In this document: positions 1 to 5,852 of the stretch, in pieces
Layout of the letters: every line of letters starts with the position of its first letter
Numbering within the stretch: the first letter of the stretch is position 1
Origin: Pseudomonadota bacterium
GTDB taxonomy: Bacteria > Pseudomonadota > Gammaproteobacteria > Burkholderiales > Ferrovaceae
Assembly: GCA_021811005.1 (NCBI GenBank)
Contig: JAJZPY010000014.1
Location: 1 to 25,506 of the forward strand
Reading direction: 5' to 3'
DNA: 25,506 nucleotides
Notes under the pieces: model-generated
The model's database searches: none
What the model saw: the letters and a program-made list of their open reading frames with translations, nothing else
Told to the model about the DNA's origin: nothing
Position numbers and translations under genes: made by a program

Positions 1-71
1 GGAGCTGCCACGAGGGCAATGCTGCCCATTTTCAGCAGTTGACGGCGAGATTGTTTGACGTTGTCTTCCAT
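1..71 (-). CDS. Tat-exported protein, N-terminal fragment (HiPIP- or Rieske-like signal)
   Basis: Only the first 23 codons are inside the window; the gene runs off the left edge. The readable start is MEDNVKQSRRQLLKMGSIAL followed by VAA. This is a twin-arginine signal: basic start, S-R-R-Q-L-L-K motif at residues 8-14, then a hydrophobic stretch. It implies export of a folded, usually cofactor-bearing protein to the periplasm. A GGAGG lies 8-10 bases before the ATG, inside a 15-bp leader shared with the divergent diheme cytochrome gene at 506. High-potential iron-sulfur proteins and Rieske proteins often begin this way, and the cytochrome neighbours fit an electron carrier, but the family cannot be settled from the signal alone. 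Confidence 0.7.
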   Translation of the reverse strand, partial: MEDNVKQSRRQLLKMGSIALVAA

Positions 72-78
72 GTTGTAA

Positions 79-93
79 CCCCCTCCAGATTGG
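79..93 (-). repeat. 15-bp leader repeat, copy A (contains the Shine-Dalgarno)
   Basis: Read on the minus strand this is CCAATCTGGAGGGGG, ending 7 bases before the ATG at 71. The identical 15 bases occur in front of the divergent cytochrome gene at 486-500, so the two copies form a long-range inverted repeat flanking the intergenic region. The GGAGG part is the ribosome binding site; the identical CCAATCT in front of it is more than translation needs. Confidence 0.85.
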
Positions 94-121
94 AATGTTT
101 ACGGTGAACGGACGAGACCGC

Positions 122-140
122 TACTTTTTATATTTTTATT
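122..140 (-). promoter_or_regulatory. AT-rich tract, possible -10 region of the Tat-protein gene
   Basis: This is the only strongly AT-rich stretch in the gap near the minus-strand gene. Read on the minus strand it contains TATAAA (132 to 127). No convincing -35 sits 17 bases upstream; TTGGCC at 161-156 is 23 bases away from TATAAA, or 17 from an overlapping TAAAAA. A leader of about 50 bases would result. Weak evidence. Confidence 0.3.
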
Positions 141-161
141 GGCCGGTGAAGCTTTGGCCAA
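139..161. promoter_or_regulatory. Inverted repeat TTGGCC-N11-GGCCAA, possible operator
   Basis: TTGGCC at 139-144 and GGCCAA at 156-161 form a perfect 6-bp dyad with an 11-base spacer. It directly abuts the AT-rich tract that may be the -10 region of the minus-strand gene. Its overall length suits a dimeric regulator binding two faces of the helix, such as a LysR-type protein, but no regulator can be named. Confidence 0.35.
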
Positions 162-255
162 CGGTGTGAACGTTGCTCGGCCGACCATGGACAAGAGCGT
201 ACCACCCAAAAAAACGGCTTGTCAAACATTTTGCGCACGTTTTCACCCCCCGCCG

Positions 256-265
256 CAACATGTTG
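256..265. promoter_or_regulatory. 10-bp palindrome CAACATGTTG
   Basis: This is a perfect palindrome in the middle of the 72-505 intergenic region, next to the C-rich run at 245-251. It could be a regulator site. A single 10-bp palindrome can arise by chance, so support is limited. The rest of this 434-bp gap shows no credible gene. Confidence 0.25.
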
Positions 266-410
266 AAACACTTGAACGGCAAGGCGGAACAAGGTATTTG
301 CCGTATGGAAAACGACCGTGATAGACTGCGCTACCGCGCCCGGTTTACCAGCCACGCTACGTACTGTTTTCGCTGGTCGAACGGGTTCAGGATCAAGGGG
401 GGCGCTGCCG

Positions 411-416
411 GATAAT
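411..416 (+). promoter_or_regulatory. Candidate -10 box (GATAAT) for the diheme cytochrome gene
   Basis: GATAAT matches the sigma-70 -10 consensus at 5 of 6 positions. The best upstream hexamer, TTCAGG at 386-391, is poor and 19 bases away. A start near 423 would give a leader of about 83 bases ending in the shared 15-bp repeat. Activator dependence would explain the weak -35. Confidence 0.25.
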
Positions 417-485
417 GCAGTTAACGACTTAAGCCGGAAGCCGCACAAAAAGGTTTTGTTTGGCACAGTTTATTTTATCTACAAG

Positions 486-500
486 CCAATCTGGAGGGGG
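486..500 (+). repeat. 15-bp leader repeat, copy B (contains the Shine-Dalgarno)
   Basis: CCAATCTGGAGGGGG, identical to the minus-strand copy at 79-93. The GGAGG is 8-10 bases before the ATG at 506. The bases on both sides of the 15-mer differ between the copies, so the match is local to the leader. Confidence 0.85.
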
Positions 501-505
501 AGTAC

Positions 506-1252
506 ATGCGTAAGTCAATGATCAAGTTTTCGTCGGGTATGGCACTGGTTGCCGTGCTCGTCAGCAGCTCGGTGTTTGCCAGCGAAGAATCTGCAATGCC
601 TGGCGATCTTGCCAACGGCAAGAAAATTTTCACGGAAGGGAAAGGAGCTGCTGTGGCCTGCATGACCTGCCACGGAGAAACCGGCTGGGGCACCGAAGCC
701 ATGGGTGCGCCGCGCCTTGCCAATCTGGGCTACCCCTACATCGTCAAACAGCTGACCGATCTGGCGGAAGGCCGCCGCGTGCCTTCGGGCGCTGGTGCGG
801 TCATGCCGCTGTTTGCCCAGCAGCTCACGGAACAGGATCGTCGTGACGTGGCTGCCTATGTAAACTCTTTCAACACGCAGCCCGAACTGTCCGATCTCAA
901 GTCTCTCAAGGACAGCGGAACACCTGTCGGCGAAAAATACCTGGGCCAAGTCATCGTCAAGTACGGCGTGCTGGGCAAAGTATCCGCCTGCCAGTCCTGC
1001 CACGGATACAACGGCCGCGGCGCTGCTCCCATTTTCCCGGTCATTGGCCAGCAAAAATACACGTATCTCGTCAATCAGCTGCACAACTGGCGTGATGCCA
1101 GCCGTGCCAACGATCCGTACGGCATGATGCGCGCCATCGCCAAGAACCTGACGGATGACGACATCAACAATGTGGCCGCTTACCTTTCCTCGGCTCCCCG
1201 CACCACCGGGGATACCCGGGATGGCACCACCGGCAACCCGAAAGCGCAATAA
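506..1252 (+). CDS. Diheme cytochrome c, c4-like, periplasmic
   Basis: The 248-aa product has a Sec signal (hydrophobic residues 12-24, likely cut after SSVFA at 25) and two cytochrome c domains. Heme attachment motifs are CMTCH at 52-56 and CQSCH at 162-166. Likely distal ligands are Met100 (VMP) and Met207 or Met208 (GMM). This is the two-domain layout of cytochrome c4, which carries electrons between the bc1 complex or other donors and terminal oxidases. The C-terminus has a low-complexity Thr/Gly/Asp tail of about 17 residues. The start is fixed by GGAGGGGG at 493-500. An intrinsic terminator follows, separating it from the membrane cytochrome gene at 1373. Its leader matches that of the divergent Tat-exported protein, so the two may be partners. 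The exact partner and redox role are not known. Confidence 0.9.
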   Translation: MRKSMIKFSSGMALVAVLVSSSVFASEESAMPGDLANGKKIFTEGKGAAVACMTCHGETGWGTEAMGAPRLANLGYPYIVKQLTDLAEGRRVPSGAGAVMPLFAQQLTEQDRRDVAAYVNSFNTQPELSDLKSLKDSGTPVGEKYLGQVIVKYGVLGKVSACQSCHGYNGRGAAPIFPVIGQQKYTYLVNQLHNWRDASRANDPYGMMRAIAKNLTDDDINNVAAYLSSAPRTTGDTRDGTTGNPKAQ

Positions 1253-1261
1253 CCGCGGGCC

Positions 1262-1279
1262 CGGGCTGAAATCAGCCCG
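1262..1279 (+). other. Small hairpin downstream of the diheme cytochrome gene
   Basis: An 8-bp perfect stem (CGGGCTGA with TCAGCCCG) with a two-base loop begins 9 bases after the stop codon. No T-run follows, so it is not a terminator by itself. It may protect the 3' end of the mRNA, with the true terminator 30 bases further on. Confidence 0.5.
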
Positions 1280-1307
1280 CAGAAGCACGTTGTATTGGCA
1301 TTATCTG

Positions 1308-1343
1308 AACCCGCGCGCTCAAAGGCGCGCGGGTTTTGTTTTT
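1308..1343 (+). terminator. Rho-independent terminator after the diheme cytochrome gene
   Basis: An 11-bp perfect stem (AACCCGCGCGC at 1308-1318 with GCGCGCGGGTT at 1325-1335) encloses the loop TCAAAG and runs into TTTTGTTTTT. It lies 55 bases after the cytochrome stop and 30 bases before the next start. The downstream four genes therefore need readthrough or a promoter of their own, and no good promoter is visible in the 1344-1372 gap. Confidence 0.88.
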
Positions 1344-1372
1344 GATATCGGTACTTTGGGAGGTTGCAGGTC

Positions 1373-1945
1373 ATGAAATTCAGCCGTTTGAAACTGGGCG
1401 AAAAAATCCTGTTTGGCATCGTCGTCCTGATTTTTGTTTTTGCCGGCCTGAGTTTTGTGATGCTGGAGGTTTACAGGTCCCATCTGGATCACCCCATGTA
1501 CCCCACGACAACCCATTTCGATTTCACTCCAGAAGGCCTCCATGGGTCTGAGCTGTTCAGGGATCGCGGTTGTACCTCCTGCCACCGTGCGGTGCGCAAT
1601 GGAACGAACAACGGGGTCAACCTGGATGGAATCGGTTCACGCCGCAGTCTGGATTACCTTCTGAGCTTCCTGAAAAAGCCCGAGTCAACCTATGAAACCA
1701 AGACACTGGATCACGGTCTCAACAAGGAAGCCGCCTATGTGGCCGGATTGCCCGACGCGGACCTTCACGCCATTGCCGTTTTTCTGTCAGAATTGAAAGC
1801 CACGCAAGGCTCTGCCGATGCACGCCTTCCCATGCCGGAACGTTCCGGTTTCGTGGATGAGATGGTCAAGATTTGGGCCCCCAGCACCTGGAAGCGTGAA
1901 TATCATGACTTGCGCCAGGATGCGATGCAGCCGCAAAAAAAGTAA
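1373..1945 (+). CDS. Membrane-anchored monoheme cytochrome c
   Basis: The 190-aa product has one N-terminal membrane helix (about residues 12-31) and a periplasmic domain with one heme motif, CTSCH at 67-71. The layout resembles NorC or CcoO-type anchored cytochromes that feed electrons to an integral-membrane partner; here the next gene encodes a subunit-I-like membrane protein. From residue 43 until Met in LPMPER near 150 there is no Met, so the usual distal ligand is missing; His114 (LDHGL) or His132 could replace it. The ATG at 1373 is chosen because GGGAGG at 1358-1363 is correctly spaced for it; a TTG at 1364 touches the Shine-Dalgarno. It starts a tight four-gene group. The acceptor and donor are unknown. 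Confidence 0.85.
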   Translation: MKFSRLKLGEKILFGIVVLIFVFAGLSFVMLEVYRSHLDHPMYPTTTHFDFTPEGLHGSELFRDRGCTSCHRAVRNGTNNGVNLDGIGSRRSLDYLLSFLKKPESTYETKTLDHGLNKEAAYVAGLPDADLHAIAVFLSELKATQGSADARLPMPERSGFVDEMVKIWAPSTWKREYHDLRQDAMQPQKK

Positions 1946-1957
1946 GAGGTCTACAGC

Positions 1958-2476
1958 ATGACATCACAGCAACCTTTGAACCCAGGCATCGTCACGCGGG
2001 AATACACGCTGTTTACCCTGCTTTTTGTCTATGCCTGCATCACCTACGCCATCATTGGGTTTTCCTGGGGCGCATTGATGGGAGGCATCCCGGCCTTCCG
2101 CATGTTTGTGGATACGGCACCCCACGGCAAGCTGATCCTGCTGGCCCATGGCCACATCAACTTGCTGGGCTGGGTGGAAATGGCCATTTTCGGGGCCATC
2201 TATTATTTCGTTCCCCGCTTGGTCAATCGCCCCATTTACAGCATGTCGCTGGTGAAGGTCCATTTCTGGATGCACAACGTCGGACTGATGGGAATGGTGA
2301 TTCTGTTCACCACGGCCGGCGTCATCGGCGGCTATGACCCCGGACCGGAAGTGGAGGCCACGGTAACCCGCCTGATGGCCGGCGTTGGCTTTTTTGGCAC
2401 GCTGGTTCTTCTGGCCAACATCATCTGGGGTTACAACATTTTCAAGACGGGCAAACACGGGGCGGACACGCCATGA
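1958..2476 (+). CDS. Short heme-copper oxidase/NorB subunit-I-like membrane protein
   Basis: The 172-aa product has four predicted helices (about 18-40, 60-83, 100-124, 140-162). Helix 2 carries AHGHINLLGW (63-72), resembling the low-spin-heme His region of NorB and cytochrome oxidase subunit I (His-x-Asn-Leu-Leu). Helix 3 carries VHFWMHNVG (101-109), also reminiscent of subunit I. Full subunits have 12 or more helices and about 450-550 residues; the helices holding the binuclear heme-copper centre are absent. The gene ends in a clean stop that overlaps the next start, so it looks complete. His64/His66 with His102/His106 could hold a heme b between the upstream cytochrome c and the quinone pool. 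That role is inference; the family resemblance is by motif only. Confidence 0.72.
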   Translation: MTSQQPLNPGIVTREYTLFTLLFVYACITYAIIGFSWGALMGGIPAFRMFVDTAPHGKLILLAHGHINLLGWVEMAIFGAIYYFVPRLVNRPIYSMSLVKVHFWMHNVGLMGMVILFTTAGVIGGYDPGPEVEATVTRLMAGVGFFGTLVLLANIIWGYNIFKTGKHGADTP

Positions 2477-2997
2477 ATGCACGTTTCCGGAAGCCTCTGC
2501 TGGGTTTTCTGACTGCTGTTTTCCTGGCCGGATGCAGCGGCAACCAGCACAACTCGGGGCTGGAGCAGGGGGAGGCCGCGCCCAGTCTGCCCACCAAAAC
2601 CCTTGCCGATGTGGGAGGGGATTTGAGCCGCATCACCACCTACCGCCAACCGGATGAGCGCATGTACCAGTATTCACTGGACAAAGCCTTGGCCATGCGC
2701 AAACCCATCCTGCTGGAATTTGCGACGCCAGGGCACTGCTCCATCTGCGATCGCCAGTTGCAAATCACGAAGGCCCTGCTCGACAAATACCAGTCGCAAG
2801 TGCTGTTCCTGCACATGGACCAGTACGAAAACCCCGAAGCATTCAAGGCATACCGCGTCATGGGCGACCCCTGGACTTTCGTCATCGACAGCAAGGGGAT
2901 CGTGCGCTACCAGCAGCCAGGAGCCATGCTCTATGGGGAAATGGATCGCGCCATTCAGGGTGTCTTGCCCCAGCCAATCCACTCTTCCGTCAACTGA
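2473..2997 (+). CDS. Thioredoxin-fold lipoprotein with CSIC motif
   Basis: The 174-aa product begins with a lipoprotein signal: basic residues, hydrophobic 9-19 and lipobox LAGC with Cys21, so it should be anchored on the periplasmic side. A thioredoxin-like domain covers about 65-165 with the CxxC pair CSIC at 89-92 and GDPWTFVID near 130-138, which takes the place of the cis-Pro loop. Such proteins reduce or insert metal into periplasmic proteins, as in ScoI/SenC-like or cytochrome maturation factors. The start overlaps the stop of the subunit-I-like gene (ATGA), implying coupled translation and a shared job, perhaps keeping heme-binding cysteines reduced. The specific substrate is unknown. 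Confidence 0.8.
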   Translation: MNARFRKPLLGFLTAVFLAGCSGNQHNSGLEQGEAAPSLPTKTLADVGGDLSRITTYRQPDERMYQYSLDKALAMRKPILLEFATPGHCSICDRQLQITKALLDKYQSQVLFLHMDQYENPEAFKAYRVMGDPWTFVIDSKGIVRYQQPGAMLYGEMDRAIQGVLPQPIHSSVN

Positions 2998-3017
2998 CTG
3001 CTGCTGGCTGAATTTCC

Positions 3018-3470
3018 ATGAACCAAGGCACGCGCTACCTTCTCAAGCAGGACAAGCAAGGCATGATATGGGATCTGCTGCTCTATGTTCCGACCGTCTC
3101 GGCCTTGCTGGGCATTGCAGCCAATGCCTGGTTTGGTGAAAACCCGAACTTGGCCTATCTGCTTGTTTTTCTGGGCAGCTTCTTTCTGATTGCCGGAGCC
3201 AACCGCATTCTCAAAACCCGGCTGATGCTGCTGCCTTCTTCACCCGTCGCCATCAATGCGTCAAAGCTGCAGGCCACGTTGGAACTTCGCAATGGCCAGC
3301 GCGTGGAACTGCTCAAGGATATCAAGCTGTACAAGGATTATTCAGGCCGCTCGTTCGGGTTGACCGGCCTTAACAGCACCGGACAGCGGCTGCAGTTCGT
3401 TTTCCACAAAGGACAGTTTGCCCTCGAGCGGGACTATCAGGGCCTGCAGAACATTTACAAACCGTCCTGA
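3018..3470 (+). CDS. Two-helix membrane protein of unknown function
   Basis: The 150-aa product has two predicted helices (about 17-39 and 43-63) followed by a soluble domain of about 85 residues. The soluble part alternates hydrophobic and polar residues, like a small beta-rich (PH-like) domain, but I do not recognise a family. It starts 20 bases after the lipoprotein gene and is the last gene of the redox group; its Shine-Dalgarno is poor, so coupling to the upstream gene is likely. A later ATG at 3063 (MIWDL) would keep both helices and cannot be excluded. It converges on the minus-strand gene ending at 3474. Confidence 0.7.
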   Translation: MNQGTRYLLKQDKQGMIWDLLLYVPTVSALLGIAANAWFGENPNLAYLLVFLGSFFLIAGANRILKTRLMLLPSSPVAINASKLQATLELRNGQRVELLKDIKLYKDYSGRSFGLTGLNSTGQRLQFVFHKGQFALERDYQGLQNIYKPS

Positions 3471-3473
3471 GTT

Positions 3474-3674
3474 TCAGCGCCCCCGCCGCCGGCGGTAGAC
3501 ATCCCAGGCCATGAAGCTGATGACGCCGCCGACCAGCAGGCAGCCGCTCCCCATCAAGGTATATTCCGTGTCGGGGCTGACCAGCCCGCCCACCAGCATG
3601 TGCACTGTATAGGCCGTGAGAAAGAGGGAACTCATGGCAACCACCAGATATATCGCCAGTTCACGCAGCGGCAT
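3474..3674 (-). CDS. Small two-helix membrane protein, unknown
   Basis: The 66-aa product is nearly all membrane: helices at about 5-28 and 39-57, then a positive tail (YRRRRGR) that should stay in the cytoplasm. The ATG at 3674 is preceded by GGAGGAGG with a 4-base spacer; a GTG at 3689 in the same frame lies upstream of that ribosome site and is rejected. It follows the GT-C-like gene by 15 bases. Only three bases separate its stop from the convergent plus-strand gene. No family recognised. Confidence 0.65.
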   Translation of the reverse strand: MPLRELAIYLVVAMSSLFLTAYTVHMLVGGLVSPDTEYTLMGSGCLLVGGVISFMAWDVYRRRRGR

Positions 3675-3689
3675 GAATCCCTCCTCCAC

Positions 3690-5168
3690 TCAGTGCCCGG
3701 GTTCGGGCACTGTCACTGGGGCTGCAGGCAGAGGCGCCAGTACGGGCGAGCGCACCTTGAGGATGACCCCGCCGGGCTGGAGCGATACCGTTTCCATGGT
3801 TGTGCCGAGTTGCGAAAGATTTTGGACCAGCCCGATGTTTTTCTGGGCATTGGGCGCAACAATCAGATGGGTCAATCCGCGCATCATCGCCAACTGGGTT
3901 TCAGGGTCCTTGGCTGCGGGAGGCAGCGGCAACGCATCACAACGGCAGGCAATCATGGTTCGGGCAGGCCACTGACTGGCCACCCGGATACGGGGCATGG
4001 GCAAGCGCTTTTCCTCCATGGCCACCCTCGTCCTGTCCACGTCTTCGGCGAACTGGCGGATCAGCTGGTCTTGTGCGGTCATTACCCCGTTTTTTCCTTG
4101 CTCGTACCAGACGCGATCGCTTCGCATGAACAGGCTGGAAAGAATCACCACCAACAGCAGCAGCCATCCGCGCTGCAGGAAAAATCCCTTCCCGGTCAGC
4201 AACTCCCTGGGTTTCAGGAGCCACTCGAAACCGCCATAGCACAAGAGTGAAACTGCCAGAAACCCCCACGAAGCATCACACAGGAACGCACCCAGCACAG
4301 TCCCCCACCAGAGGGAGCGTCCCAGCAGGTCATTCCAGAACAGGCGCCGTTGCCCGATGAGCAGCATCACCAGAAGCCCGGTAAGCACCAGGCCGGCGGC
4401 CCATTCACCCGTATCGAGTTCTGGCGACTCCAGGTCGCTGGCTGCAATCCACGTCACCGCCTGGTGCAAGGGATTCTGCCACCCGCCCAGATCAGGCCAA
4501 CCCCAGCGCAACAACAGCGCAATGAAGCTGACCACGGCAATGCCGGCATAAAAGTAGCGTTGCTGGATGCGATCCAGCGGCTTGGTGCGCCAGGCCCAGG
4601 CCAGGGACAAGGGATAAGCAAGCCCGGCCGGATGCAGGCTCACCCCGAAGGCGCAAAGCGCCAGTTGCGCAAAATACAGGCCCCCGAAATGTCTTGGCGC
4701 TTCCCGGTAAGCTCGGTCCAGCCAGTATCCCGCCGTGAAAACGGCCAGCAGCAAAATTCCGGGGGAAAGGGTGTCGATCTGCTGCAGACTGACCGGCGCA
4801 ATCAGCAACAGTCCCGTGGCCAGCAAGGCAACTTCCTCGGATCCGGTTTGCCGGCGCCAGCCATACAAGCCGTAGGCCGTCCAGGCGAGAACGGCAATCA
4901 GGACCACTTTGGCCACAATGATCTGCCCGGGCCAGAGAAACCCGAGTGGCAGCCAGAGAATGGCACGCATATCCGGCAGACCCAGGGTGACAACCGAACT
5001 CGCCACCTGGTCACCAATGGACCAGTCCAGCAACAGCGCCTTGGCTCCGCCCTCGTCCAGCACGTAAGGAGAATGGCGCAGCAACAGCACCATGAGGATG
5101 GCCCATAGGGCCAACGACAGATAACCCCAAACGCGGGGAGTGATCAGGGCAGGCTTCACTTCAGTCAA
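3690..5168 (-). CDS. Polytopic membrane protein, GT-C glycosyltransferase-like
   Basis: The 492-aa product has about ten hydrophobic helices in residues 14-350 and a soluble C-terminal domain of about 140 residues. After the first helix comes SPYVLDEGG with the acidic pair Asp38-Glu39. An acidic motif in the first periplasmic loop is the hallmark of GT-C enzymes such as ArnT, which transfer sugars from lipid-linked donors. The assignment is by layout only. It begins 3 bases after the cytochrome c4 stop, using TTG at 5168 or possibly GTG at 5159; neither has a good Shine-Dalgarno, so translational coupling is likely and the start is uncertain. In some betaproteobacteria cytochrome c4 sits beside system II cytochrome c maturation genes (resB/ccsA); this protein does not look like ResB. 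Confidence 0.65.
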   Translation of the reverse strand: MTEVKPALITPRVWGYLSLALWAILMVLLLRHSPYVLDEGGAKALLLDWSIGDQVASSVVTLGLPDMRAILWLPLGFLWPGQIIVAKVVLIAVLAWTAYGLYGWRRQTGSEEVALLATGLLLIAPVSLQQIDTLSPGILLLAVFTAGYWLDRAYREAPRHFGGLYFAQLALCAFGVSLHPAGLAYPLSLAWAWRTKPLDRIQQRYFYAGIAVVSFIALLLRWGWPDLGGWQNPLHQAVTWIAASDLESPELDTGEWAAGLVLTGLLVMLLIGQRRLFWNDLLGRSLWWGTVLGAFLCDASWGFLAVSLLCYGGFEWLLKPRELLTGKGFFLQRGWLLLLVVILSSLFMRSDRVWYEQGKNGVMTAQDQLIRQFAEDVDRTRVAMEEKRLPMPRIRVASQWPARTMIACRCDALPLPPAAKDPETQLAMMRGLTHLIVAPNAQKNIGLVQNLSQLGTTMETVSLQPGGVILKVRSPVLAPLPAAPVTVPEPGH

Positions 5169-5171
5169 GGT

Positions 5172-5792
5172 TCAATACAGTCCGGCAGTGAAGTCCGCCA
5201 GCGCCTTGATTTCCTGATTGCTCAGGCGATGGGCGACGGCTCGCATGATGCCGGAAGGGTCATTGCTGCGGGAACCGTTCTTGAAGTGCTGCAGCTGTAT
5301 TTCGGTGTATTCCTGATACTGCCCCGACAACCGGGGAAAAAGTGCGGGAATTCCGCTCCCGGTCGGGCCGTGGCAACCGGAGCAGGCGGGAACCCCCCGA
5401 TCCGCATCGCCTGCGCGCCAAAGTTTCTCTCCCATGGCCACCAGCTTCGGGCTGGTTGCTTGCGACCTTTTCGGAGGCTGTGCAGCGTACCAGGCCGCCA
5501 CGTTGCGGATATCCTCTTCCGAAAGCATCGACACAATGCCGGACATGATGGGATTGTTCCGCGCCGGAGGAGCTCCGTTGACGGATTTCATGTTGTTCAG
5601 TTGCTTGACGATGTAGTCCGGCAGCTGGGCAGCCAGGTGAGGCTGGGTGGGAATCGGGCTGACGCCGTCAGCGCCATGGCAGGCAAAACACACGGAAGTG
5701 GCAATCACTTTGCCTTTCTGCGCATCTCCCTGAAACGCCCAGGACGACGTGGATAATACAGCCAACAAAGCCAGTACAGCCGTTTTCCTCAT
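5172..5792 (-). CDS. Cytochrome c4 (periplasmic diheme)
   Basis: The 206-aa product matches cytochrome c4 in length and layout: signal peptide 1-19 (cut after SSWA), heme motifs CFACH at 35-39 and CSGCH at 137-141, and distal ligands Met83 (NNPIM) and Met183 (SGIM). Cytochrome c4 passes electrons from the bc1 complex to terminal oxidases in the periplasm. GAGGAG sits just before the ATG at 5792. It lies 60 bases downstream of uvrD and 3 bases upstream of the GT-C-like gene. It is clearly different from the longer diheme cytochrome at 506 (206 against 248 residues), so the organism keeps at least two. Confidence 0.93.
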   Translation of the reverse strand: MRKTAVLALLAVLSTSSWAFQGDAQKGKVIATSVCFACHGADGVSPIPTQPHLAAQLPDYIVKQLNNMKSVNGAPPARNNPIMSGIVSMLSEEDIRNVAAWYAAQPPKRSQATSPKLVAMGEKLWRAGDADRGVPACSGCHGPTGSGIPALFPRLSGQYQEYTEIQLQHFKNGSRSNDPSGIMRAVAHRLSNQEIKALADFTAGLY

Positions 5793-5852
5793 GCTCGCTC
5801 CTCGCAGCTTGACGCCCTAGACCCGGGGGTGCCGGGTGACCGCAGTATTTTA

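Noticed and set aside
380..396. Possible FNR/ANR box around GGGTTCAGGATCAA
   Set aside because: Only the ATCAA half-site fits; the left half GGGTT does not match TTGAT.
128..466. A 112-codon open frame on the minus strand in the 72-505 gap
   Set aside because: No ribosome site, no recognisable motif, Arg/Pro/Val-rich composition typical of a chance frame in GC-rich DNA, and it spans the regulatory region.
460..475. TTGGCAC at 460-466, resembling the -24 element of a sigma-54 promoter before the diheme cytochrome
   Set aside because: The required GC at the -12 position is missing (the bases there are TT), so it does not fit sigma-54.
515..1288. A 257-codon frame antisense to the diheme cytochrome
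   Set aside because: It is the reverse-frame shadow of a gene with two heme motifs and has no family features.
5821..5837. Hairpin ACCCGG-GGGTG-CCGGGT between uvrD and cytochrome c4
   Set aside because: A perfect but short 6-bp stem with no following T-run on either strand; not a convincing terminator.
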